From NCBI GenBank assembly GCA_027057985.1, contig JALUTJ010000114.1, forward strand, positions 1 through 16,196: a stretch of 16,196 bases of DNA, written 5' to 3'. Made by a program: the position numbers and the translations under genes. The stretch is from Chromatiales bacterium. GTDB taxonomy: Bacteria > Pseudomonadota > Gammaproteobacteria > UBA6429 > Thiohalophilaceae. This document shows, in pieces, positions 8,186 to 15,939 of this stretch (position 1 is its first letter; every line of letters starts with the position of its first letter). The notes under the pieces are model-generated. The model did no database searches. It was not told the DNA's origin and worked only from the letters and a program-made list of their open reading frames with translations.

Positions 8186-8196
8186 ATAAAACTTGA

Positions 8197-8245
8197 AGAA
8201 ACCGGATACTTTTATCTGAAAGTAAATATAGAAGTTGCGGTTTCT
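8197..8245 (+). other. Nested hairpins in the porin 3' UTR
   Basis: AGAAACCG (8197-8204) pairs perfectly with CGGTTTCT (8238-8245). Inside, TACTTT (8207-8212) pairs with AAAGTA (8219-8224). ATTTTTAT follows a few bases later. It begins 11 bases after the porin stop and might act as a weak terminator or protect the mRNA 3' end. Confidence 0.4.
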
Positions 8246-8331
8246 GAAATTTTTATACTTGTTTATTTAGTTAGGTAATAAATCACAGGGAGGACAAGGG
8301 TAACAGGGAAGTTGCCATTATTCTGCGCTTT

Positions 8332-8367
8332 AAGCTCTGTTTGTTTAACAAACAGAGCTTTTTTTTA
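8332..8367 (+). terminator. Intrinsic terminator for the porin transcript
   Basis: A perfect 12-base stem (AAGCTCTGTTTG against CAAACAGAGCTT) has a 5-base loop TTTAA and is followed directly by six T on the plus strand. It lies 147 bases past the porin stop. Its T-run overlaps the stop codon of the convergent Sel1 gene. On the minus strand the trailing sequence is poor in T, so it mainly serves the porin. Confidence 0.88.
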
Positions 8368-8931
8368 TTTCCAGCGTGCAGCTTGCTGTGGGTCGATAGC
8401 AATACCAAATAATCCTTCGGCATAAATCTTATGTAGTGCAGCGCGTGCATCCTTGTTGCCTTTACTGGCGGCTTTTTTCCAGAGGTTTATTGCAGTATCA
8501 ATGTCTTTTTTTACCCCGCGACCATAGGCATACATCACGCCAAGGTTATACATGGCTGCATCATTGCCAGCATCGGCGGCTTTTTGCCACCATTTAAGGG
8601 CATCTTTCTGGCTGCGAAAAACCACCTTGCCCTGGTTATACATGGTAGCAAGGTTATACATGGCATCCACATTGCCACCAGCGGCAGCTCGCTTGTACCA
8701 GTTAAAGGCCTGGCGCAGATCTTTATCTACCCCAAGTCCCTTCATATAGAGAATGCCGATATTATACTGCGCATCAGCATTGCCTTTTTCCGCCAGTGGC
8801 AACCACTTTTGCAGTGCTGTTTTATAGTTACCTGCGGTAAAGGCATCGAAGCCATCCTGTAACGGACCGGCAAGCAGGCTGGTGGAAGAAGTTGATATCA
8901 GGAAAAATAATAACGCGGCACGTTTTAGCAT
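8365..8931 (-). CDS. Exported Sel1-repeat (TPR-like) protein
   Basis: The product is a helical-repeat protein for protein-protein contact, likely periplasmic or lipid-side envelope; no enzyme motif is seen. A hydrophobic N-terminal signal (LKRAALLFFLI) ends near LLAG. One TPR-like helix pair (residues about 28-45) precedes four Sel1 units of about 36 residues. Their consensus parts are AEKGNADAQYNIGILY, AAGGNVDAMYNLATMY, ADAGNDAAMYNLGVMY and ASKGNKDARAALHKIY, and the last unit ends the protein. The frame is open to an ATG at 8946, but GGAG lies 5 bases before the ATG at 8931, so I use 8931 (188 aa). It lies 50 bases after argF with no clear terminator between them, so read-through from the arg operon is possible. 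The partner is unknown. Confidence 0.8.
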   Translation of the reverse strand: MLKRAALLFFLISTSSTSLLAGPLQDGFDAFTAGNYKTALQKWLPLAEKGNADAQYNIGILYMKGLGVDKDLRQAFNWYKRAAAGGNVDAMYNLATMYNQGKVVFRSQKDALKWWQKAADAGNDAAMYNLGVMYAYGRGVKKDIDTAINLWKKAASKGNKDARAALHKIYAEGLFGIAIDPQQAARWK

Positions 8932-8981
8932 GGGCACTCCCGGCATCAGTCAATAAGCATAATAATAAAGTATAGTTCAGC

Positions 8982-9887
8982 TTATTTCTTTGTCAGTAAT
9001 AATTCAAGCAGGGCTTTTTGTGCATGCAGGCGGTTTTCGGCCTGGTCCCAGACTACGCTTTGCGGGCCATCGATAACACTGGCAGATACTTCTTCTTCCC
9101 GATGTGCCGGCAGGCAGTGCATGAAAATTGCCTCTTTGTCGGCCAGGGCCATCAGTTCATCATTGACCTGGTAGCCGGTAAATCTTTCAGCACGGATAGC
9201 CTGTTCTTCTTCCTGGCCCATGCTGGCCCAGACATCGGTTGTTACCAGGTGAGCACCGACAACCGCTTCCTCGGGTTTACGGAAAATATTGACACAGTGC
9301 CCGGTTTCTTTGAGTAAGGCTGCATCCGGGTCGAAACCTTCCGGTACCGCAACGTTCAGGGTAAAGCCATACTGGCGTGCAGCGTTCATATAAGAATGAC
9401 ACATGTTATTACCATCACCGATATAGGCAACGGTTTTACCACTGATGTCACCACGGTGTTCATGGTAGGTCTGCATGTCGGCGAGTAACTGGCAGGGGTG
9501 ATACATGTCGGTAAGGGCATTGATCACCGGCACATCGGAATACTCGGCAAAACGTTCCAGGTTGGCATGGTCATAGGTGCGGATCATGATCGCATCCACC
9601 ATGCGGGATAGTACCCGGGCACTGTCTTCAACCGGCTCACCACGGCCAAGCTGGGTATCACGTGGAGAAAGGAAGATCGCATGCCCACCAAACTGCACCA
9701 TGCCGGTTTCAAAAGAAACACGGGTACGAGTGGATGATTTATCAAAGATCATACCCAGCACCCTGTTTTTGAAGGGTTCAAATAACTCGCCGGATTTCTG
9801 TATTGCCTTTAACTCGATAGCACGATCGATCAGGTGACGAAGTGTGCCTTTGTCCAGGTCCATCAGGGTTAAAAAATGCTGCGTCAT
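8982..9887 (-). CDS. argF: Ornithine carbamoyltransferase ArgF
   Basis: The enzyme joins carbamoyl phosphate and ornithine to citrulline, the sixth step of arginine synthesis, as a cytosolic trimer. Its 301 residues fit the short anabolic type found in pseudomonads. The carbamoyl-phosphate motif STRTR is at 52-56, HPCQ at 130-133, and the ornithine/catalytic motif HCLPA at 257-261, all intact. The DxxxSMG-type loop appears as DVWASMGQE at 218-226. It follows argD by 27 bases on the same strand and is surely in that operon. The ribosome site is only a weak GAAG. The anabolic rather than arginine-deiminase role is inferred from argD as the neighbour and the absence of arcA or arcC. Confidence 0.96.
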   Translation of the reverse strand: MTQHFLTLMDLDKGTLRHLIDRAIELKAIQKSGELFEPFKNRVLGMIFDKSSTRTRVSFETGMVQFGGHAIFLSPRDTQLGRGEPVEDSARVLSRMVDAIMIRTYDHANLERFAEYSDVPVINALTDMYHPCQLLADMQTYHEHRGDISGKTVAYIGDGNNMCHSYMNAARQYGFTLNVAVPEGFDPDAALLKETGHCVNIFRKPEEAVVGAHLVTTDVWASMGQEEEQAIRAERFTGYQVNDELMALADKEAIFMHCLPAHREEEVSASVIDGPQSVVWDQAENRLHAQKALLELLLTKK

Positions 9888-9914
9888 AATATACTTCTTC
9901 AGTTGAGTTCAGGT

Positions 9915-11087
9915 TTATGCAAGAAAATCACGGATCAGCTTGCTGACCGTGTCAACGATCTGTTCTGCCTGTTGCTCGCTGATAATAAGGGGTGGTAACA
10001 GGCGTACCACGTTAGCGGCAGTCACATTTATCAATATGCCGTTGTCCAGAGCGATTTTCACCAGCTCAGCACAGGGTCTATCCAGTTCTATACCAATCAT
10101 CAGGCCCTTGCCGCGAATATCGACGACACCTTCAAGATCATCAAGCTGCCGTTTAAAGCCTTCGAGCAGGGTATTCCCCAGCTCGGCAGCACGTCTGTCG
10201 AGTTGATCCTTTTCGCAGGTTTCGATAACCGCCTTTGCCGCCGCCGTTACCAGTGGATTGCCACCATAGGTGGAACCATGATGACCAGGCTGAAACAGGT
10301 TTGCCGCCTTGCCTTTGGCCAGGCAGGCGCCAATGGGAACGCCGTTACCCAGTGCCTTGGCCAGGGTCATGATATCCGGAGTAATGTCGCTGTGCTGATG
10401 CGCAAACCATTTACCGGTACGGCAAATACCAGTCTGAATTTCATCCAGCATCAGTAACCAGTCATTCTCATCACAGATTTGCCGTAACTGTTTAAGATAA
10501 TCATGCGCCGGGATATTGATGCCACCTTCGCCGGTTATCGGTTCAACCAGTATTGCCACCACGTTGGGATTATTGCGCGCGATACTTTGTATCGCTTCAA
10601 CATCGTTATAAGGCGCACGGACAAAGCCCTGAACCAGTGGTTCAAAGCCTGCATGGATCTTGCGGTTACCGGTGGCGCTGAGGGTAGCCAGGGTACGACC
10701 ATGAAAGCTGCCTTCCATGACGATAATCGCAGGTTGATCGATATCTTTACTATGTCCAAAAAGGCGCGCCAGTTTAATTGCGGCTTCATTGGCCTCTGCA
10801 CCGGAGTTACTGAAGAAGACGTTGTCCATCTTCGCCAGCGCAGTAAGCTTGTCTGCAAGCTGTTGCTGCTTTTCGATAGCATAGAGATTGGAGGTATGCA
10901 CCAGTTTACCGGCCTGATCACAAATGGCCTGGCTTACCGCCGGGTGTGCATGGCCGAGTGAGCATACCGCGATACCGGCAAGTGCATCGAGGTAGCGGTT
11001 GCCTTTTGTATCCCACAGCTCGGCACCGGTGCCTTTTTCAAAGCAGACCGATAGTGGCGCGTAGTTGTGCATTAATGTATCGCTCAT
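9915..11087 (-). CDS. argD: Acetylornithine aminotransferase ArgD
   Basis: This PLP enzyme converts N-acetylglutamate semialdehyde to N-acetylornithine; many family members also act as succinyldiaminopimelate aminotransferase for lysine. The 390-residue class-III aminotransferase has SNSGAEANEAAIKLAR (93-108) for the cofactor phosphate, GSFHGRTLATLSATG (126-140), the DEIQTG motif (215-220) whose Asp holds the pyridine nitrogen, and the Schiff-base lysine at 244 in LAKALGNG. Next to argF, arginine synthesis is the likely main role, rather than the catabolic AstC or GabT. A promoter is predicted at 11159-11187. An intrinsic-terminator-like hairpin lies between it and the start, which suggests premature termination controls the operon. 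Confidence 0.95.
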   Translation of the reverse strand: MSDTLMHNYAPLSVCFEKGTGAELWDTKGNRYLDALAGIAVCSLGHAHPAVSQAICDQAGKLVHTSNLYAIEKQQQLADKLTALAKMDNVFFSNSGAEANEAAIKLARLFGHSKDIDQPAIIVMEGSFHGRTLATLSATGNRKIHAGFEPLVQGFVRAPYNDVEAIQSIARNNPNVVAILVEPITGEGGINIPAHDYLKQLRQICDENDWLLMLDEIQTGICRTGKWFAHQHSDITPDIMTLAKALGNGVPIGACLAKGKAANLFQPGHHGSTYGGNPLVTAAAKAVIETCEKDQLDRRAAELGNTLLEGFKRQLDDLEGVVDIRGKGLMIGIELDRPCAELVKIALDNGILINVTAANVVRLLPPLIISEQQAEQIVDTVSKLIRDFLA

Positions 11088-11105
11088 GGTGATTCTATCC
11101 GCTCG

Positions 11106-11142
11106 CCAAAAACAAAAAGGCAGCCCGTTACACGGACCGCCC
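11106..11142 (-). terminator. Terminator-like hairpin in the argD leader
   Basis: In the minus-strand RNA, GGCGGUCCGU pairs with ACGGGCUGCC around a GUA loop. This is a 10-base stem using two G-U pairs, and one more G-U extends it. It is followed by UUUUUGUUUUU. On the plus strand the two G-U positions become A-C mismatches, so the structure is specific to minus-strand RNA. It ends about 20 bases before argD and sits downstream of the predicted argD promoter. The upstream gene already has its own terminator at 11223-11256. Confidence 0.65.
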
Positions 11143-11158
11143 GTAAAAGAAAGCGCTA

Positions 11159-11195
11159 ATTTTAGACCTACAGGGGCAATTCAGCAAATATTTGC
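11159..11195 (-). promoter_or_regulatory. Predicted argD promoter with overlapping palindrome
   Basis: On the minus strand TTGCTG (11187-11182) is followed after 17 bases by TAAAAT (11164-11159). The -10 matches five of six bases, the -35 only three. A perfect 12-base palindrome GCAAATATTTGC (11184-11195) overlaps the -35 and could be an operator. It does not match the TGAAT/ATTCA halves of an ArgR box. Confidence 0.45.
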
Positions 11196-11222
11196 CGTAT
11201 TTTTACTCATTTCAGGTATAAA

Positions 11223-11256
11223 AAAACCCGGAACCCCGTAAAGGGCGCCGGGTTTT
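11223..11256 (-). terminator. Intrinsic terminator of the PuuD-like gene
   Basis: A 9-base stem (AAAACCCGG at 11223-11231 against CCGGGTTTT at 11248-11256) contains an inner CCC/GGG hairpin. On the minus strand it is followed by further T residues. It lies 16 bases after the stop of the membrane-protein gene. Confidence 0.88.
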
Positions 11257-11272
11257 GTCGGTTTTCTTTCTA

Positions 11273-11878
11273 TTAGAAAGGTAATCCGTGTGCCTGTGCA
11301 GTCATACCCAGGATCATTGGAATAGACAGCATGGTATTGGTACGAGAAGCCATTAAGGCAACAACCTTGGCTTTTGCGATTTCTTCAGCAGAAGCATCTT
11401 TCAGGCCGAGGATTTTCTGCTGGTTTGGCCAGATTAAAACCCAGACATTGAACAGCATGATGGTACCTAACCAGGCGCCGAGACCAATAACGCGGTAGCC
11501 TTCGGCAAAGGTAAAGGCAGCAGCAACACCGGAACCCGGTGCAGTATGCATGGCTTCGAGTGCCATGGCGCCGGTTAACCAGGTAATCCATGCAGCGTGA
11601 CGGAACCACAGCAGGGCACGAGGAGCCACATACTTGTTGATAGCCGCAGGGCCAGGACCACCGTTATCAGCATCTGCCAGCGCAGCACCTACACCCGGTA
11701 CCTGTACGAAGTTGAAGTAATACAGCAGGCCAATCCAGGTGATGCCTGCAAGAACGTGGAACCAGACCCAGGCTTCCCATGGGTTAACAGAGCTGCCACC
11801 GCCCAGTGCATAGATAGCAATCACTGCCAGGATCAGGCCTGAAATCAGTGTGCCTTTGATCGATGTTAATGGATTCAT
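11273..11878 (-). CDS. PuuD-like (urate oxidase N-terminal type) membrane protein
   Basis: This 201-residue integral membrane protein has about five hydrophobic helices (near 9-29, 36-58, 90-110, 128-150 and 177-196). The pattern WVWFHVLAGITWIGLLYYFNFVQVP and a later WFRHAAWITWLTGA resemble the N-terminal domain of urate hydroxylase PuuD (urate_ox_N family). Conserved His in WFHV and RHAAW could bind haem. Unlike full PuuD it has no cytochrome c domain: there is no CXXCH. So urate oxidation should not be assumed; short forms like this are common and uncharacterised. The ATG at 11878 has GGGGAG 8 bases upstream, a strong ribosome site, and the gene ends in its own terminator. It appears to be a single-gene unit divergent from the HyuB gene. 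Family assignment is from memory of the motif. Confidence 0.55.
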   Translation of the reverse strand: MNPLTSIKGTLISGLILAVIAIYALGGGSSVNPWEAWVWFHVLAGITWIGLLYYFNFVQVPGVGAALADADNGGPGPAAINKYVAPRALLWFRHAAWITWLTGAMALEAMHTAPGSGVAAAFTFAEGYRVIGLGAWLGTIMLFNVWVLIWPNQQKILGLKDASAEEIAKAKVVALMASRTNTMLSIPMILGMTAQAHGLPF

Positions 11879-12020
11879 AAATTGAACTCCCCAAGTTTTA
11901 TAAGGTTTATTGGATAAAAATAAATTTTGACTAGTTTACTACAGTATTATTTTCACTTGTACCCCTCGAATCCCATAATGGTACAATTCCGCCAGTTTCT
12001 CCACTCAAAGTGAGCAAGTC

Positions 12021-13565
12021 TTGAACAGTATTGAACTCAGCCTGTTTACCAGTCGCCTCAACGCCGTGTGCGATGAAATGGGCGCGGTGCTGCAAAGGGC
12101 GGCATTTTCTCCCAATATTCGTGATCGACTGGATTTTTCCTGTGCCGTATTCGATGCCGAGGGCGCATTATGTGCCCAGGCTGCGCATATCCCGGTTCAC
12201 CTCGGCAGTATGGCCTATGCCATGCAGGATATTATCCGTGCCGTGAACTGGCACCAGGGCGACATGGTGATCGTCAATGATCCTTATCTGGGGGGGACCC
12301 ATCTGCCGGATATCACCCTGGTTGCGCCAGTCTATTATAAAGGCCAGTTGCTCGCCTTTATTGCCAATCGGGCTCATCATGCTGATATCGGCGCTGATTC
12401 GCCCGGCTCCATGCCGCTGTCGAAAACCCTGCAGGAAGAGGGGCTGGTCATTCCGCCTTCCCATCTTCTGCTTGAAGGTGAATTACAGCAGCCGCTGATG
12501 GACAGGATTCTTGGCGCAATACGCAGTGGTGATGCCGGGCAGGGTGATTTCTCGGCCCAGGTCAGTGCCAACCATGCCGGGGTGACCCGTTTGCAGGCAC
12601 TGATCGATTCACTTGGCAGTGATGAATTTTTACAGGCGCTTTCTGATTTGAATGACTACGGTGAGCGACTGGCTCGCAGCGTGATTAATGAAATTCCCGA
12701 CGGGGAATATGCCTTTACCGATATGATGGATGATGATGGCATGGGCAATACCGATATCCGCATCGCGGTCACCCTGCATATACATGCTCATAACGTGGTG
12801 CTGGATTTTAGTGGCAGCAGTGAACAGACAGCGGGCAATATCAACTGCCCGCTCTCGGTTGCCGCAGCGGCGGCCTATTATGTTTTTCGTTGCCTGATGC
12901 CAGCTCAGACCCCGGCCTGTGCCGGAACTTTCAGGCCGCTTGAGATCGTGGCACCAGAAGGTAGCCTGTTGAATGCTCGGCGACCGGCTGCGGTTGCCGC
13001 CGGTAATGTTGAAACCAGCACGCGCATCGTTGATGTGGTGATGGGGGCACTGGCAAAGGCACTGCCGGAAAAAATACCCGCGGCCAGTCATGGCTCGATG
13101 AATAATCTTGCTATGGGACACAGAGGCGATGCGGCATACCCGGCCTGGGACTATTACGAGACCATGGGCGGTGGCATGGGTGCCGGTTCGGCTGCAGACG
13201 GGCTGGATGCGGTGCAAACGCATATGACCAATACGCTGAACACCCCAATTGAAGTGATGGAAAGCCAGTATCCGGTCCGCATCAAGCGCTATGTGGTACG
13301 GCGAGGCTCGGGTGGTGCCGGACAGCATAAAGGGGGGGATGGCCTGATCCGTGAATTTGAATTTTTACAACCTGCCACTGTAACCCTGCTTAGTGAACGG
13401 CGGCGGCATTCACCGTGGGGGCTTGCTGGAGGTGAACCGGGGCAGGCGGGTATGAATCGTTTGAATGATAAAGTCCTTCCAGGTAAAACCTGTTTCGAGG
13501 TACAGCCAGGCGATCATTTAACCATAGCAACCCCGGGCGGCGGTGGCTGGGGAAAAATTAATTAA
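12021..13565 (+). CDS. Hydantoinase B/oxoprolinase family protein (HyuB-type)
   Basis: HyuB proteins are one half of ATP-dependent N-methylhydantoinase or 5-oxoprolinase, with HyuA as the other half. The 514 residues show the full family pattern: [99 protein letters not shown] and the C-terminal [18 protein letters not shown]. The gene appears intact. The only start that keeps the whole fold is TTG at 12021; no strong ribosome site precedes it. No hyuA lies on either side, which is unusual. It is 48 bases ahead of the amidotransferase gene on the same strand, so they may form an operon. The substrate is unknown; 5-oxoproline or a related cyclic amide is the family-based guess. Confidence 0.88.
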   Translation: MNSIELSLFTSRLNAVCDEMGAVLQRAAFSPNIRDRLDFSCAVFDAEGALCAQAAHIPVHLGSMAYAMQDIIRAVNWHQGDMVIVNDPYLGGTHLPDITLVAPVYYKGQLLAFIANRAHHADIGADSPGSMPLSKTLQEEGLVIPPSHLLLEGELQQPLMDRILGAIRSGDAGQGDFSAQVSANHAGVTRLQALIDSLGSDEFLQALSDLNDYGERLARSVINEIPDGEYAFTDMMDDDGMGNTDIRIAVTLHIHAHNVVLDFSGSSEQTAGNINCPLSVAAAAAYYVFRCLMPAQTPACAGTFRPLEIVAPEGSLLNARRPAAVAAGNVETSTRIVDVVMGALAKALPEKIPAASHGSMNNLAMGHRGDAAYPAWDYYETMGGGMGAGSAADGLDAVQTHMTNTLNTPIEVMESQYPVRIKRYVVRRGSGGAGQHKGGDGLIREFEFLQPATVTLLSERRRHSPWGLAGGEPGQAGMNRLNDKVLPGKTCFEVQPGDHLTIATPGGGGWGKIN

Positions 13566-13572
13566 GGAACAG

Positions 13573-13590
13573 GTCAGATTTTAATCTGAC
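13573..13590 (+). promoter_or_regulatory. Short perfect hairpin between hyuB-like gene and asnB-like gene
   Basis: GTCAGATT (13573-13580) and AATCTGAC (13583-13590) are perfect inverted repeats around TT. They occupy the 48-base gap, 23 bases before the asnB-like start. No T-run follows, so it is not a normal terminator; an operator or mRNA-processing hairpin is possible. Confidence 0.35.
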
Positions 13591-13613
13591 AGGATAATTT
13601 AAAGAAGAAGTTT

Positions 13614-15404
13614 ATGTGTGGAATTTGTGGTGAATTAAATTTTAAAACATCGGCCTCGATTGAAAAGGTCAGGCAGATGCTACCGGCACTGGAAAAACGG
13701 GGGCCGGATTTTGGTGATGCCTGGCAACACGAACGTATTGCTCTGGGGCATCGTCGCCTTGCGATTATTGATTTAAGCGAACACTCCAATCAGCCCATGC
13801 ATGATCGTGAGCTGGGTTTAAGTATTGTCTTTAACGGTGCCATTTATAATTACCCGGAACTGCGTCAGCAGTTTATCGACGAAGGCTATAACTTCCAGAG
13901 TGAAGGCGATACCGAGGTCATTATCAAGGCTTATCATAAGTGGGGTACGGATTGTGCCAGACACCTGCATGGTATGTTTGCCTTTGCAATCTGGGATGAG
14001 AAGAAAAAACAGCTTTACGTGGCACGGGATCGCATGGGTATCAAGCCGTTTTATTTTTCACACACAGATCAATATTTCCGTTTTGCTTCCAATATGCAGG
14101 CCTTGCTGGCAACCGGTGATGTTGATAAATCGATTGACCCGGTAGCATTGCATAACCAGTTTACCCTGCATGCGGTTATCCCGGCTCCCCGTACCATTAT
14201 CAACGGGGTGCGTAAACTTGAGCCGGGCACCTGGATGACTATCGATAGTGATGGTAATGAAAATCATCAGCGTTACTGGTTCCTTGATGCAACCCGTCCG
14301 GAACAAGAACTGAGCGAAGAAGAATGGACCGATAAAATTCACGATGCACTGCAGCAAGCGGTAAGAAAACGAATCGATGTCGCCGATGTTCCGGTGGGTG
14401 TGCTGCTCTCTGGTGGGCTTGATTCAAGTTTACTGGTTGCCCTGCTGGCCGAAGCAGGAGTGAAAGATCTGTTAACCTTCTCAATTGGTTTTGAAGATCA
14501 GCCGGAGGAAAAGGGCAGTGAGTTTGAATACTCTGACCTCGTCGTTGAGCGTTATCAGACCCGGCATCATAAATATCTTATTTCTAACAGTGAAGTGCTG
14601 CCACGTTTACCCGAGGCGATCCAGAATATGTCTGAACCCATGGTGGGACAGGATGCGGTGGCATTTTATCTGCTCTCGGAGAAAGTTTCGCAACAGGTCA
14701 AAGTGGTGCAGAGCGGGCAGGGCGCCGATGAGGTCTTTGCCGGTTATTTCTGGTTCCCATTGATGTACCGAGATATCAACGGTTCGGACGTGGATCGTTT
14801 TGCCCGTTATTATTTTGATCGTCCCCACGAGGAATTTTTGCAGACAGTGACCGAGTCATATCGCGGTGAAGATTACACCACGCAAATCGTGGCTGATCTG
14901 CTGGGGCAAGCCAATGCCGATGAATTTATCGATCGGGTACTGCGCATGGATACCACGACCCTGATCGTAGATGATCCGGTGAAGCGGGTAGACAATATGA
15001 CAATGGCCTGGGGACTGGAGGCGCGGGTGCCTTTCCTTGACCACCACCTGGTAGAACTGGCGGCAAAAATGCCCCCGGAAATGAAGCTGGGTCTGAAAAG
15101 CGGTCTTGGTAGCAAGGCAGTGCTGAAACGCATAGCCCGTGGCCTGGTGCCAGATGCGGTGATCGATCGACCCAAAGGCTATTTCCCGATGCCGGCGCTG
15201 AAATATGTGCGGGGTGAATTCCTCGATTTTATGCGTGATATCCTTGATTCACAGGCCTGTCGTGAGCGGGGTGTCTTTGAACGAGCCTATGTCGAGAAAT
15301 TGCTGGCCGAGCCGGATAAACACTTTACCAACCTGCGCGGTAGTAAGCTGTGGCACCTGGCCCTGCTGGAACTCTGGTTCCAGACACACCTCGATACCGC
15401 TTGA
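13614..15404 (+). CDS. Glutamine-dependent amidotransferase, NAGGN type (AsnB family)
   Basis: This asparagine-synthase-family enzyme uses glutamine nitrogen and ATP to amidate a carboxylate. Of 596 residues, the N-terminal glutaminase domain starts MCGICGE with the Cys2 nucleophile and carries RGPD, GHRRLAIIDLS and FNGAIYNYPELR. The ATP-pyrophosphatase loop SGGLDSS is at 266-272. VVQSGQGADEVFAGYFWFP from residue 364 matches, as I recall it, the TIGR03104 group that makes N-acetylglutaminylglutamine amide, an osmoprotectant dipeptide; ordinary AsnB has SGEGSDE here. The start must be the ATG at 13614 because Cys2 is released by Met removal. The usual partners (the GNAT/ATP-grasp ligase Ngg and an M42 peptidase) are absent in the window: hyuB lies before it and grxD after. 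True asparagine synthesis remains a less likely alternative. Confidence 0.82.
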   Translation: MCGICGELNFKTSASIEKVRQMLPALEKRGPDFGDAWQHERIALGHRRLAIIDLSEHSNQPMHDRELGLSIVFNGAIYNYPELRQQFIDEGYNFQSEGDTEVIIKAYHKWGTDCARHLHGMFAFAIWDEKKKQLYVARDRMGIKPFYFSHTDQYFRFASNMQALLATGDVDKSIDPVALHNQFTLHAVIPAPRTIINGVRKLEPGTWMTIDSDGNENHQRYWFLDATRPEQELSEEEWTDKIHDALQQAVRKRIDVADVPVGVLLSGGLDSSLLVALLAEAGVKDLLTFSIGFEDQPEEKGSEFEYSDLVVERYQTRHHKYLISNSEVLPRLPEAIQNMSEPMVGQDAVAFYLLSEKVSQQVKVVQSGQGADEVFAGYFWFPLMYRDINGSDVDRFARYYFDRPHEEFLQTVTESYRGEDYTTQIVADLLGQANADEFIDRVLRMDTTTLIVDDPVKRVDNMTMAWGLEARVPFLDHHLVELAAKMPPEMKLGLKSGLGSKAVLKRIARGLVPDAVIDRPKGYFPMPALKYVRGEFLDFMRDILDSQACRERGVFERAYVEKLLAEPDKHFTNLRGSKLWHLALLELWFQTHLDTA

Positions 15405-15464
15405 AACCAGGAATAACTCCCCTATATAGGACTGACAGATTTTAAATATGTGGCTAATAACCTA

Positions 15465-15485
15465 GCAAAATACTATGGTATTTGC
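15465..15485. promoter_or_regulatory. Imperfect palindrome upstream of grxD
   Basis: GCAAAATAC (15465-15473), loop TATG, GTATTTGC (15478-15485): the arms pair fully apart from one extra A. It lies 66 bases before grxD, just ahead of a -10-like TATAGT (15499-15504). Together with the 10-base palindrome CCTATATAGG at 15421-15430 it may be an operator. No known regulator consensus is matched. Confidence 0.3.
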
Positions 15486-15550
15486 CGGTAAAGTCAGGTA
15501 TAGTCGCATTATTATTTTTAAACCACTCACTAAAAAATTGAGGTACTGAG

Positions 15551-15877
15551 ATGGATGTTTTGGAACGAATTGACCAGATTGTAAAAAGTAACCCGGTTGT
15601 TATCTTTATGAAAGGTACACCGCAAATGCCTCAGTGTGGTTTTTCCAGCCGTGCTGCACAGGCTTTACAGGCCTGCGGACGTGAATTCGCACATGTTAAC
15701 GTGCTGATGGATCCGGAAATCTTTGAAAACCTGCCACGTTATCAGGACTGGCCGACTTTCCCGCAGGTTTATATTAATGGTGAACTGGTTGGCGGTTGTG
15801 ATATCACTCTGGAAATGTACCAGAAGGGTGAGCTGAAAAAAGCCATTGATGAAGCACTGGATACAGCAGAAGCCTGA
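15551..15877 (+). CDS. grxD: Monothiol glutaredoxin (CGFS type, Grx4)
   Basis: Grx4 binds a bridging [2Fe-2S] cluster with glutathione and delivers it to target proteins in the cytosol, often with BolA. The protein has 108 residues with the monothiol active site CGFS at 29-32, preceded by FMKGTPQMPQ (K21 contacts glutathione in the family). TFPQVYINGELVGGCD near residues 73-88 holds the cis-Pro and GGCD glutathione-binding features. Length and motifs match single-domain bacterial Grx4. GAGG stands 6 bases before the ATG. It follows the amidotransferase by 146 bases and seems to be a separate unit. No ordinary terminator follows; a direct repeat starts 5 bases after the stop. Confidence 0.96.
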   Translation: MDVLERIDQIVKSNPVVIFMKGTPQMPQCGFSSRAAQALQACGREFAHVNVLMDPEIFENLPRYQDWPTFPQVYINGELVGGCDITLEMYQKGELKKAIDEALDTAEA

Positions 15878-15882
15878 TAGGA

Positions 15883-15939
15883 ATCTACACTGGTCTACAA
15901 AAATATTACTTTGCGACCTCTGCGTCTTTGCGGTGAAAT
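15883..15939 (+). repeat. Dispersed direct repeat, copy A
   Basis: This 57-base unit begins ATCTACACTGGTCTAC and ends with the TTTGCG-rich part CTCTGCGTCTTTGCGGTG. It differs from copy B at a handful of positions plus one single-base gap. The TTTGCG/TCTGCG block has a rough 7-base rhythm, like repeats seen between genes in other bacteria. Confidence 0.75.

Noticed and set aside
8952..8986. AATAAGC/GCTTATT inverted repeat as a terminator between argF and the Sel1 gene
   Set aside because: The stem is AT-rich with a loop of 21 bases and overlaps the argF stop; too weak to call.
11181..11210. Nine-codon minus-strand frame ahead of argD as an attenuator leader peptide
   Set aside because: It has no arginine codon, no ribosome site, and lies upstream of the predicted transcript start.
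12630..13328. Long minus-strand open frame (232 codons)
   Set aside because: It is wholly antisense to the HyuB gene, whose family motifs are continuous; no start signal or recognisable domain.
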